A stretch of 64,000 nt of DNA from Ashinkailepas kermadecensis (lineage: Eukaryota; Arthropoda; Thecostraca; Neolepadidae): positions 102,501 to 166,500 of the forward strand of contig JAOTOM010003817.1 in assembly GCA_034440615.1 (NCBI GenBank), given 5' to 3'. The position numbers were made by a program, and so were the translations under genes. Every line of letters starts with the position of its first letter. The first letter of the stretch is position 1. The notes under the pieces were generated by a model that had not been told where the DNA came from, did not search any database, and saw nothing but the letters and a program-made list of their open reading frames with translations. Below are positions 50,201 through 62,200 of the stretch, piece after piece.

Positions 50201-53200
50201 GTGCTAGTCAAAGGTAGGTGACTGATGGTGTGCAGAGGGTGTCCTCAGGAGTAGACGGGACAGTGCTAGTCAAAGGTAGGTGACTGATGTTGTGCAGAGG
50301 GTGTCCTCAGGAGTAGACGGGACAGTGCTAGTCAAAGGTAGGTGACTGATGTTGTGCAGAGGGTGTCCTCAGGAGTAGACGGGACAGTGCTAGTCAAAGG
50401 TAGGTGACTGATGGTGTGCAGAGGGTGTCCTCAGGAGTAGACGGGACAGTGCTAGTCAAAGGTAGGTGACTGATGGTGTGCAGAGGGTGTCCTCAGGAGT
50501 AGACGGGACAGTGCTAGTCAAAGGTATGTGACTGATGGTGTGCAGAGGGTGTCCTCAGGAGTAGACGAGACAGTGCTAGTCAAAGGTAGGTGACTGATGG
50601 TGTGAGGAGGATGTCCTCAGGAGTAGACGGGGCAGTGCTAGTCAAAGGTAGGTGACTGATGGTGTGAGGAGGATGTCCTCAGGAGTAGACGGGGCAGTGC
50701 TAGTCAAAGGTAAGTGACTGATGGTGTGAGGAGGATGTCCTCAGGAGTAGACGGGGCAGTGTTAGTCAAAGGTAGGTAGTTGACTGATGGTGTGAGGAAG
50801 ATGTCCTCAGGAGTAGACGGGGCAGTGCTAGTCAAAGGTAAGTGACTGATGGTGTGAGGAGGATGTCCTCAGGAGTAGACAGGGCAGTGCTAGTCAAAGG
50901 TAGGTGACTGATGGTGTGAGGAGGATGTCCTCAGGAGTAGACGGGATAGTGTTAGTCAAAGGTAGGTGACTGATGTGCAGAGGGTGAACTCAGGGATAGA
51001 CGGGGCAGTGTTAGTCAAAGGTATGTGACTGATGTGCAGAGGGTGTCCTCAGGGGCAGACGGGGCAGTGTTAGTCAAAGGTTGGTGACTGATGGTGTATA
51101 GAGGGTGTCCTCAGGAGTAGACGGGGCAGTGCTAGTCAAATGTAGGTGACTGATGGTGTGAGGAGGGTGTCGTCAGGAGTGGACGGGATAGTGTTAGTCA
51201 AAGGTAGGTAACTAATAGTGTGAGGAGGGTGTTCTCAGAAGTAGACGGGGCAGTGCTAGTCAAATGTAGGTGACTGATGGTGTGAGGAGGGTGTCGTCAG
51301 GAGTGGACGGGATAGTGTTAGTCAAAGGTAGGTGACTGATGGTGTGAGGAGGGTGTTGTCAGGGATAGGCGGGACAGTGTGGATCAAAGGTAGATAACTG
51401 ATAGGGTCAAAAGGAACAGCGCTGACGTTACCTAAGTGATGATCGACTGAACACTAACTGCTTTGTACAATCGGTGTTGGCAAGAACAGTGAGATCTCGA
51501 GTCCAGCCGACAAATCTCGACACCGGCAGCGCATCATTTGACATAAGAAGCGTCGTCAGCACTGGTCACTCGATGCTCGCTGGATGATGTAGACGCAGAA
51601 TAGAGAGGATACAGCCCGATGTCGTGGGGAGCATTGGACATCTGATAACATTTTTGTTTACGGTGTACTTTGGTGTAACCTGCTGCGGTTGATTATTGGG
51701 ATATTTAGTTGAATTATACATGCAAGATATACGACCTAAATGTATTGCTGATATGCTTCAAGCAGCCTTTAATTATTCATCGCGAACACAGCCCCAGTCA
51801 AAATAATGGTCTGTCGCTGCATGGAAGTTGCACGATGTGTTAAATGTACAAGACAGATGACCTAAATGTATTGCAGTCGCATTTTGCCTAACCGCTGAAA
51901 TATATTTGTCCTTCCTTACGTGCACGTTGCATGAGGTAGCCCCAGTTTAATGGAAAATGAAAAACGGGCGTGAGTGTTGGCTACATTTGGTTGAGCCTTT
52001 CGTCGAGGTAAAGCAAACCAGTGGTGTTCAGTTAATGCACCGCGCTTCTGGAGAACGTTGAGTGGAGACTACTTCTTGGTGATGTCGATCGCCCGCAAAA
52101 ACCAACCAACTGATAATTGTGATCAATGAACTAGTTGTTTTTATTCCTGTGTTATACGACCAGTTGAGTGATGTTTTGTGTTTTCAAAGCCAAGCGCCAT
52201 TGGAGTGATGATAGATGAATACTTGTGTCGTACACAAGCCATACCGCACTGGGCGGCACACAACCTGCGGGTGACGCGGCGCTCGTCTCTACGAGCTGCC
52301 GCAGGGTGACCAGCCCACCATTCTACAGCGCACATGATAGGCATGGTACCCGATTTTGCGCTTGCGCACGATTACTTGCAGTCAGGTTGGTGTCGAAGGG
52401 GATGAGAGAAAACAATGCTCGGAGAAAGTCAAGCACCCGAACCCGAACAACTTTCACGATATTAATGAAACGCAGTTGGTGCACCCGAAGCTCAACACAA
52501 CCAACCGGTGGGATTAATGGGAACAATGTGACTATCCTACCGTACCCTACCGTACCATACCGTACCCTACCGTATCCTATCGTATCCTACCGTATGCTAC
52601 CGTACCATACCGTACACTACCGTACCCTATCATACCATACCGTACCCTACACTACCGTACCATACCGTACAATGCCGTACCATACCGTGCCGTACCATAC
52701 CGTACCCTACCGTACCCTACCGTGCCGTACCGTACCGTGCCCCACCGTACCCTACCGTATCCCACCGTACCTCACCGCACCTCACCGTACCCTACACTGC
52801 CTACCCTACCCTTCTCTGCCGTACCCTACGCTGCCTACCCTACCCTTCTCTACCGTCCTCTACCATACCCGCCCCACCCCACCTCAACAAAGCCCGACAG
52901 CTGGCGTGCTGCCGTCGACAGGACTTGTACCGGTCGGCGTTCAGGGCGTCCAGTCTGGCAGTCAGCAGCGGGGTTGGCGTGGGAACAGGTCACGTGCTGA
53001 GCCAGGCGCGACCTGAGGTCACTGGAAAGCCGGTCAACCTTCTGCTGCTGCCCGAGTTCCTGCCGGGCGAGGACGGTGTACTGGAAGGTGAGTCCCGTGA
53101 AGATGGTGATGAGGGGGGAGATATAGGGGTAATGAAGAAGATGGTGTGAGAGTGGAGGTGGTGAAGGTGGCGATAAACCTGTGGCTTCTGGGTTGTGGTT

Positions 53201-56200
53201 GGGAAGTGGTATTTTTGTGGTGCGATTCTTCTTCCTTGTTCCTCGAGCTTACTTGCCAAGCATTTCAAGTGTGCCTTTTATGTGTATTTACATCCATCGG
53301 AATCTTCAGTATTGGCGCACAGGAATAAAGTGATGAAATATTCTGCTGATGCCGGGATCCCATGGAAGCTACGTAGCGAGCGTTCCGAATAGGCTAGTGG
53401 CACAGACGTGGGAATGGTAACATTGGACAATGGAAGAGGCAAATACATGTGACAATGTATGTTGCTTGGTTATCTGTATGACGATGCTGATCGTCCACAC
53501 ACATCCTGTTGCCATCCTGCGTGTTGTGCCGTCGTCCGTCTGGTCGGTTGAGAGGCGATGTCACGCACTGAGTTATATTGCTCACGAATCCCTGAGCACA
53601 CTAAGAGCCCCCGCTCTCTGGACACCACACACCAAATACCCTCGAGCGGCGTACACTAGAACCTAGCGACCAATCGGCAATTAGCATTTTGGCTGGTACC
53701 CACCGGGTAGCAGCCAATCACGAGTCAGGGCCGCGGCTGGTCACAGGATGGCACCTAGCGCCCGCGGCGCTAGGCGGCGAGCAGCGGACACCGCGGCGGT
53801 GGACCGGCTCCGGCCACGCTGTCACCGGTCGGCGGTTAGGTTGTGCCGCCAAGCCGATCGGGCGCGCTCACAGCACTGCTGATCGTCCACACGCATCCTG
53901 TTGCCATCCTGCTGATCGTCCACACACATCCTGTTGCCATCCTGCTGATCGTCCACACACATCCTGTTGCCATCCTGCTGATCGTCCACACACATCCTGT
54001 TGCCATCCTGCTGATCGTCCACACACATCCTGTTGCCATCCTGCTGATCGTCCACAAACATCATGCTGCCCTTTGGGCAATTGAAGAGTCTGGTCATTAG
54101 ACCAGCTTCCATTTCGCGCCTGCTTGGGTGCGACTGAGAAGAACGGCTTCACATGACCTTAACGTGACGGCGCCAGTTGTCTATGAATCCATTTTGTTCG
54201 TCTTGTCAATGAGCGTCGCAGACAGTCGGCTGTCTGTTTTGGTGTGCGATCCGATGTGGTCTCCCTGAGCATGCCGAGGTGGAGCGCGAACAAGCGCTTT
54301 GTCACGACGGTCTGAGTGCAAGTCCGTTGGCAAGCCTGGGTGGAGCGCGAACAAGCGCGTTATCACGTCGGTCTGCGTGGAAGTCTGTCGGCATGCTTTG
54401 CAGTCGTGCCAGTGCTGTTTTTGCCGGGTCAATTATCGTGTTGCGCACCGCTGTCTCTCGTTACCATTGCCTGACGTTTATTTTCTTTGGCGTGTTACCT
54501 CATTAGCGCAGACCTCTGCCAACGATGAGTATTTATATATTCAGCACGGCGATGAGCCATGCGTTGGAGCATGTCTGGTCATGTGCGCGCATTACGGCGC
54601 AGTGGACCGCCTGTTGGCTGGTGTGCGATGCATTCGCCTGAATTGTAGTCGGCTGCGTGGCTGTGTGATAGGTGTTTTGCTGTTGTATCAGTGTTTCGAT
54701 ACGTCTCCCATGCTCTCTGTTGAGATCAACCGTGCTTCCCGCGCGTGCCTCGCAGTATCGATGTTGTGCATACCCTGTGTCCCTGGATTTGTTAGGTAAT
54801 GTTCTCGAGCTCAGATGCATACCCCATTGCTATGCGCGTCTGTGCGCCTATATGTTGGTACAAGTGCATGCCGCTAGCCTATCTGTAGACGGACTGATAA
54901 TTCTCACGACATAGATTCGGTTTGGTCCGGTTTGTCATCGAATGGTCTGAAGGTACGGCATAATCCACTGCATTCGCGAACTGAATAAAGCGTACATAAA
55001 AGCCATGACGGGTATTGCCCTTCGGCACTGTTGCTGCCTCCTTATTTGAAATTAATTCCCAGTAAGTCGGTGGGCGCGGTGACACAGTCGACAGGACGTT
55101 TGGCTCTTGATCGCAGGATGGTGGGTTCGAATCCCGCAACCGGTGGTGCCACCGAGTCCACCCGCAACCGATCGGCGTGAGAGCTTGGCGACGCCGCGTG
55201 ACACAGCAGTCGAGTGTGTCGCAAAAGAACCCGATGTTCTTCTCCGAGACGCCATTCGTGGGTGCGCTGTCTCCGACGGATCCCTGCGGCCTCACCGCCG
55301 ACATTCGGCGAGCTGGACCGTACCCCGAGTCGGCCGTCGTTGTCTAAAGTTGGCCGGCCACGCACAACTGAAGCTGAGTCGGTCGTTCGATGGCCGGTGT
55401 CAACGTGCTGCTGTCAAGTGTGCCGACTGTCTGGCTGCCTGCCGTCATTTGCGCTACTGGTGCAGTTTCGTGTACATGCGGTCCGACTTTCGTGTGCCTG
55501 TCATTCGGTTTCCTGTGTGTGTGTGTGTCCTGTCCAGTCCTACGTGTCTGGTGTCCAATTGTGTGTATGTCTGGTGTCTAGTTGTGTTTGTGCCTGATGT
55601 CCAGTTAGGTGCGTCTGCTGTCCAGTTGTGTGACGAACCCTGTATCGTCCCAGACGACGATTCGATTGATGGTGGCTTTACGACGCACTGAGCAGCTGAG
55701 GCCACATGGCGTCGCCTGCCTCTCACCCTGGCAGGAAGGGTGGGCGTCGCGGGGAATCGAACCCCGTAGCTCTGGCGTGCCAGACGCTCAGCTTAACCAC
55801 TGAGCTACCGACGCCCCCAGACGAGGACGAGGGTCCACTGAAGTCGGCGCCTACCGGCCACTGGGGACTGCGTCACCTGGTGGAGACTCTCCGGTCGGAG
55901 GTGTTCCGCCTGCCGCAGCTGCCGCTCACACACCAGCAGCTCTCCGAGAAACACTGGTACGGCCCATGCTGCCGGGGTTCAGCCCTCAACACCATCGAAC
56001 TTTTAGCGTCGCTGCTCTCCGCAGGACGATGCTGCTCAGAACAGTGGTGATAATTTGAGAAGCTGCATGCTTGTTTTACTAAGGAAGCGATCAGCGCTGA
56101 ATTGCCACGCTTTGACAGAGTATTGACATGTCGGAAACTCTCATACGCTGTTACGTTGTAAATATCCTGGGTATTACAAAAGCATGAACGGTGAGTGGGT

Positions 56201-59200
56201 GGCTATGAATGACTTATTTGTCTTAGTATTCTACGAGCACTGCAGCGGCTATTTGGTGTCTGCCGTGTCGCTAACGGCGGGCAAAGCGGACTGGTGTGAC
56301 ATCCACCTTTCACAGCGCCCGCAGGCGGGGACGAGTGGTCTAGGGGTAAGATGCTCGTCTCACAATCGAAAGATTGTGGGTTCGAGTCTCGCTTGTCGCT
56401 ACTCTTCGCCCGCGACCAATCGGCGTGAGAGATTGGCGACGCTATATGACTCAGCGGTCGACGTGTCGTAAAACCAATAACAAACCAGAGCCCGCAGGTA
56501 GCCAGCCATGGCTCATTTAGAGACTGTGACGTCATCACGGAGGGTTGCTGCTGTCGGCGATTGGTAATTAATGCAATCATATCACCGTTTCGTAACGCAG
56601 TGCGAACAGTTTGAACACCGATAGCAATGGTTGGATTTATTCGTTGGAATCCTGGGTTCGTTAAGCGGAAATGTTCTTTCATCATATTCAAAGTGGGCCA
56701 CCTTCTTTGTATTTTTGGCACGAGTACTTAATTTTTTGCACCTGGACTTTTGGGTGGCTAGCTTTGGTATCTAATTTGTGAGAAAATAACGATTAGAAAT
56801 ATGACGCACATAAATCCAAAGGCTTAGAGAGGCCTAAAGGCATGGGCAAGAAGTTAGTTTTCAGATTAGTTCCACATTAGTTCCAGTCAAATTAGTTCCA
56901 CATAGATTAGAAAAAGTGCAAGTATCCACAAAGTAGACAAATCTGCCCACTCTACTGGTCTCGTCATCCAGTGCGCTCCACAGAGTTTTACGCGGGCCGG
57001 TGCTATGCTCAGTAACTCCCGCAGATGAACAGCTGATATTAAATTCCTATCGAAGGGTGACTTGACCTTTTCTTAACAACCGGGAATGTCAACCAAAGGA
57101 AACAGACGAAATGTCCCAAACACCGTAAAATTCAAGGTTGGAACCGCGCGATGCCATTTACCACGGGCCCTAATCCAAACGCAACCGAACAAGCGCTCGG
57201 CTCTCCGCCGGTTGCCATTCGACATTCCAGTCGATAGTGGCCAGTTAGCAGCAATTCTATCGAACCAAGAATCCGCGATCCGGATAAGGTTTCGCTGGAC
57301 TATCACTCAAGCCGCAATAAGCTCCGGGGCCCCCAGCTGGAGCACAACTTCTCTGCACAAGGCCATGTTGGAGGACTGGTGCACTGCTACAGAAGGACAC
57401 GCGTCACATGATGCTATACACGATAATCCGATGTCTGGCTCAGAGGATACTGAAGCTGAAGAGCCACAAGCAAACGCGAATCCAAGTGGAGGGGAGCACA
57501 GAGGCCCGTTTATCCTTTTTAGCACTTGCGTATCACGATCCGATCTGCTACGCCTATTCAGGAGCATTAATGCGACGTTGTTGACGTTCTTGACAGCATA
57601 GCCAATAATTATGAAGACATGACTATTTTATAATTCGCACACAGGCAGTGAAGATCCTTTGAGAAAAAAAATTGGGAATGGGTGTACCAGCAAGCTTTCC
57701 AGGCGCCCACTCCCCTTTCAAATCCTGGATCCGTTCCTGGCAAGCTACACATTCCTTGGACCAACTACAGAAAATACGGAATCCCATATCGCCAGCATCC
57801 CCCGAGAGGACTCATGAAACTAGACATCGTAATTTTAGCGGTGCTCATGCTAAACACTCGCTTAAACGCTGCCTGGATATGCAGACTCTGGACTGCCGAC
57901 AAGAGGGTAGCCCTACCCTCTTGCCGGCTGCAAATAACACGTCTGTTGCCATGACAGCGCCTGCTTGGGCGCAGCCACCAGCATTCAATTAGTTATTCCA
58001 ATGCAGATTTATGTGCCCGATCGAGGATGCCGAGTGCAGAGAGCTGGTTGCCTGGCTCCGACTTGTGTCGTCGCACGTCTGTCGACGGCGCGTCAGGATC
58101 GAGAGGCGTTCAGTCGGCCAGTGGAGGCCAAATATCCGTCATTTGCCGTGCGGTGTAACCCTGTGTGAGCATTGTTTGAGAAGTTCTCCACTTTGATTTC
58201 AGATTACCTTGAGTTTTATGATGACCAAATTCACTTTTGGGGCTGCTGGAGCGCCCATAAAGGTTTAGAAAAGCTGCTCCATAAGCTGTCTTAAGCGCGG
58301 AGACTGCACACAGCTATGTTGCTGTCGGTAGCAGGTAGTACCGAAGCTTTAAGACTTTTATTGGAGATGCGCGATAGCAGTACCAGCCACAATTCCATCG
58401 ACTATCTCTTGGCGAACGAGGGAAGCCACAATGTGCAATGGATAATGTCGAACGATGGAATCGGACAATGTGCAATGGATAATGTCTAGCAGTGGCTGAT
58501 GGAAATTGACATTTTTCAAAGGAAATCATGGTACTTGAAGAGTGCAAATGTGTGAAATATTACCAAGTGTTCGGTTAAATATGGATGCACGGACATGCCT
58601 AGTTCTCAAGAGGGCCATCTTCGGCTGGCGGACCCTAGCATCCCATCTGTTCTCTTCCCATTCCATCGTCATTGTGCCCGTCGTCAATATCCCTGCTTAT
58701 GTGCTTCATCCAACCTTCACAACAACCCTCCCCCGTCATAAGCAGGTAGGTAATTTTTGTCCTGGTCTACTCGTCCGCTGTTTTATCTGGGTAGCCGCTC
58801 CCCCTTGGTCCGCCCCTGGGGTTTCCGGAGCCCTGGGATTGAGGTGTCCCGCGGTACGGTGCCAGTTGTGGGGGACCAATACACCCCTTTGGTCCTACTA
58901 TCCCGGGGGAGGGGCGGCCGGGCCCGTAGGACCCCATATGACCAAGTGGCAAGTCGTCTTTGGCCGGAGACCCGGGCTTTGGTCTGGCGCTTTCAGGCCC
59001 AGCTGTTCGGGTTAAGTGGTGAACGGCGTTGTAATGTGCTCGGGGTGGTGAGCCTCTCTCCCGGCCGGGTTAAGTGGTGAACGGCGTTGTAATGTACTCG
59101 GGGTGGTGAGCCTCTCTCCCGGCCGGGTTAAGGGGCGGACGGCGTTGTAATGTGCTCGGGGTGGTGAGCCTCTCTCCCGGCCGGGTTAAGTGGTGAACGG

Positions 59201-62200
59201 CGTTGTAATGTGCTCGGGGTGGTGAGCCTCTCCCCCGGCCGTGCAAAGGCGTCGCCTGCCCCTGATAACCCCGCGGGCGTCCTCCCGTTCGGCCGGCGTA
59301 ATAAGGGCCCAGTGTGGTGGGACACTCGCGCCGGGTCGGATGCGAAGGACAGGTGCATTGGAAACCAAAGCAAGCAAGGAATCGTTCCTGGCTCCTCTCG
59401 CAGATACTGGGGGTATCAGAGGACGCGATCATTAATGAGCCGTCGGACTTCGGAGTGATTGGAACGATAAAAATAAAGGTAAAGAGAGGTGCCGAGCTGA
59501 TGCCGACGAACAACGTGATCTCGGACATTCAACAGAACATATCCGCCATCCGAGATAAGGGTGGAGTATGTACGAGTGAAAGTTCGACAATTTCTTCCAA
59601 ACACCATGCGTTACTTCAAATACCAAAACAAAAAACTCAGAATTGCCGTAATATTGTGTGCCAACTGCGGTTGAATACGGGATCCCCACACTTCGTACGA
59701 CCGTGCGTGTCCAAATGATATAAACAAAATAAGAGATTATCTCAATTAACCACTGGGCGCTACATGACCAATGTAGTCGATGCGCCCTAAAGCCCTAATA
59801 ACTAACTAACTAACTAACTCAATTAACCACACACAGAACGTAACGTTTAGAGAGTCCAGGGATCTCTGGCAGGTCGCATCGTAGAATAGCCCACTGACGG
59901 AAAACCAAAACTAGTCTGAAAGCCTTACAACACGTATAGCCCAACAAGGTCTCGACGAGGTTAGTATCGTGCAACTGACAGCCTCTTTTCTTCGATCCTT
60001 TGGAGTTCCTTTTGCGTCGCCAGTGTGACGAGGAACCGGCCCAAAAGACAACTTGAAGCTAATGGACAAGTTTCACGTAATGGGTATTTTGTTGCAAAAA
60101 CGTATGTAATATTTCGTATACAAAACTGAAGCATTTTGCTCATAGAAGGTGCATTTCCTACCTGATTAAATGATTTCAGTTAAGTGTTGTCTTCGATTAA
60201 AAAACCTACTCGTAGTGATGACGTCAGATATGTCGAGCCTCGAAGCGGCCAAGCCAGAGACCCGCAGTGAAGTCTAGATCGGGTATTTCTACGCCAAGTT
60301 TTCAACCGAATCACGTCATGGAGAACAAAGCGAGTGCTTGTGGCACTAAACTGAACGATTGTCAAGAAAATATGAAGCTCAAAAGGGTAGATGACCTATT
60401 ATGGCGGTAATGCAACAGCTAACCTTTCTCTTTCAAATCCAGGGCATTGTGGTGTCGTGTGAACAAACAGCTAAAGCTTGTACAATGTTTTTGAGTAAAA
60501 TGTGTGAAATAATGTGAAGGGTCATGGCATAAATTATCTGTGCCTTAACTGGACACTACGGCTTCCCCTCCAGTGAAGGAGAAGCTGTTTATACATTCAA
60601 ATTTCTTTTATATTTTTATTCCACAGTGGGATAACTGACATTCCATGGTAATGGTACATTGTATGCTGTACCCCAATGTTGTAATAACTTGATAATTGAT
60701 TGATGAATCGTGACAAGTTTAGTTTATTTATTGACCATTAATTTCTCATTACATGATTGTTGAAATAGCTACATGAGGAAATAGGGGAAGGGACATGTTC
60801 CATTTCCCCAACACCTTCATGTCGACGTCTCACGTCTCTGAAGACAAATCCACACCCAAATGCACCAGGTCGAAGATTGGCATCAGGGAGATGAAATACA
60901 TGCACCTAATGGAATATAACTTGAGGTCAGAAAATCAGGAGGCTTTAGGCAAGTGCCATTTCTACATCACCACATTTTCCATGTCCAATCAATAAATATC
61001 TACATGCATGATTAAAGCACAAACAACCTCCCTCATTTCCTACCCCAGTATTTTGAATGAATGGGACACACCTTAACTAGGCAGCTGGGTTTTTGTGCAT
61101 GAAACAAGTTTGACAGCTACCAATTAAAACAAATGTGGTGCTCTGTTTATTTTTACCATCTCGGCACGCAGCATCGCTCCACAGCTTCCTCATCTTGTCT
61201 GAACTCGGAAGGCCGATGAATATCGTGTCCGGCTTACTTAAAATTGTATTTTTATACCTTGGCACAAAGCAAGTATAATAGCGGCGTTTTCTGCGATCCA
61301 TTGTCACCTGACGGTCTGATGCCATTTAAGCTAAAACAGTCACGATTAATCCAAACTCGGCAGCGTCCAATGCGCAAAATCGAATGCCCGGCAGTCGACC
61401 TTCGCTTCCCTCGACATACGTGGCGTCACACATTTTGACCAATCACAAAGGGAGGCATTCTGAAGTGATTTTTGAATTATTTAAGTGCTTTAAGGACTTT
61501 TAAAAAATAAATGAATGCCACCATCGTCTTTATAATGAAAAATAACTAGTGAAACTTGAAAAAATACGGTTTGTCCCGACATGAAACATGTCCATTCAAA
61601 CCGACGCAGAATTGACCGGAGTTTCAGATTCAGCAACCGTGCTGCAAAAACCAAGTCCATCCATGGTATCGAGATCCTAGACGCCAGTTGGAGAAAGTGG
61701 CATTATTCCACGGTTCGTAATATATCGGATGGGTTTTGCAAGACCGATATGTTCTGCAATATAGCGAATAATAAGAAACACCCGTTTTGTATTTACCATC
61801 TTCGTAATCCTTCATAGTTGATGCATGTGTTTTCTCAAGATAAGTATTGTTGGTGGTTAAAGCAGGTTAAATGAAAAATGACGGGGAAATATATTGGGTT
61901 CCGCGACAGAATTAGAGGGTCCTCGAAGCTACTAAGTTCGAGATCCCCTGGTTTTAATAACTTTGCTCTAGATGTCATACAGTATCAAAACTGGGGCTCG
62001 GTATAAATAGCTTTCTGTAACGTAGTTAATGTTTACAGCCACATAGTGTTTTATCGATGCCTAAGCGCTAATACAAAGTTCATGCATTTCGACCTAATAT
62101 TTTTGATGAATTGTTTTACTTGCTATTTCTGATCATTGGTAGAAAATGTGCTTTCGAACTGAGGTTTTGAAACTTACTTTCCTCTGCAACCATTTGTCCA

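Noticed and set aside
52225..53016. 263-codon frame overlapping exon F
   Set aside because: Its body is the TACCG array in another frame; the exon F frame is fixed by SMG9 homology and splice phases.
53689..54084. 131-codon frame with ADRPHTSCCHP repeats
   Set aside because: 33-bp minisatellite in an intron; no homology or start context.
55107..55691. 194-codon plus-strand frame
   Set aside because: Runs from inside one SINE to the edge of another within intron 6; low-complexity Cys/Val translation of GT-rich DNA.
55740..55817. Functional tRNA gene on the minus strand
   Set aside because: Acceptor and T arms look good, but the anticodon loop has only four bases and a SINE body follows the head.
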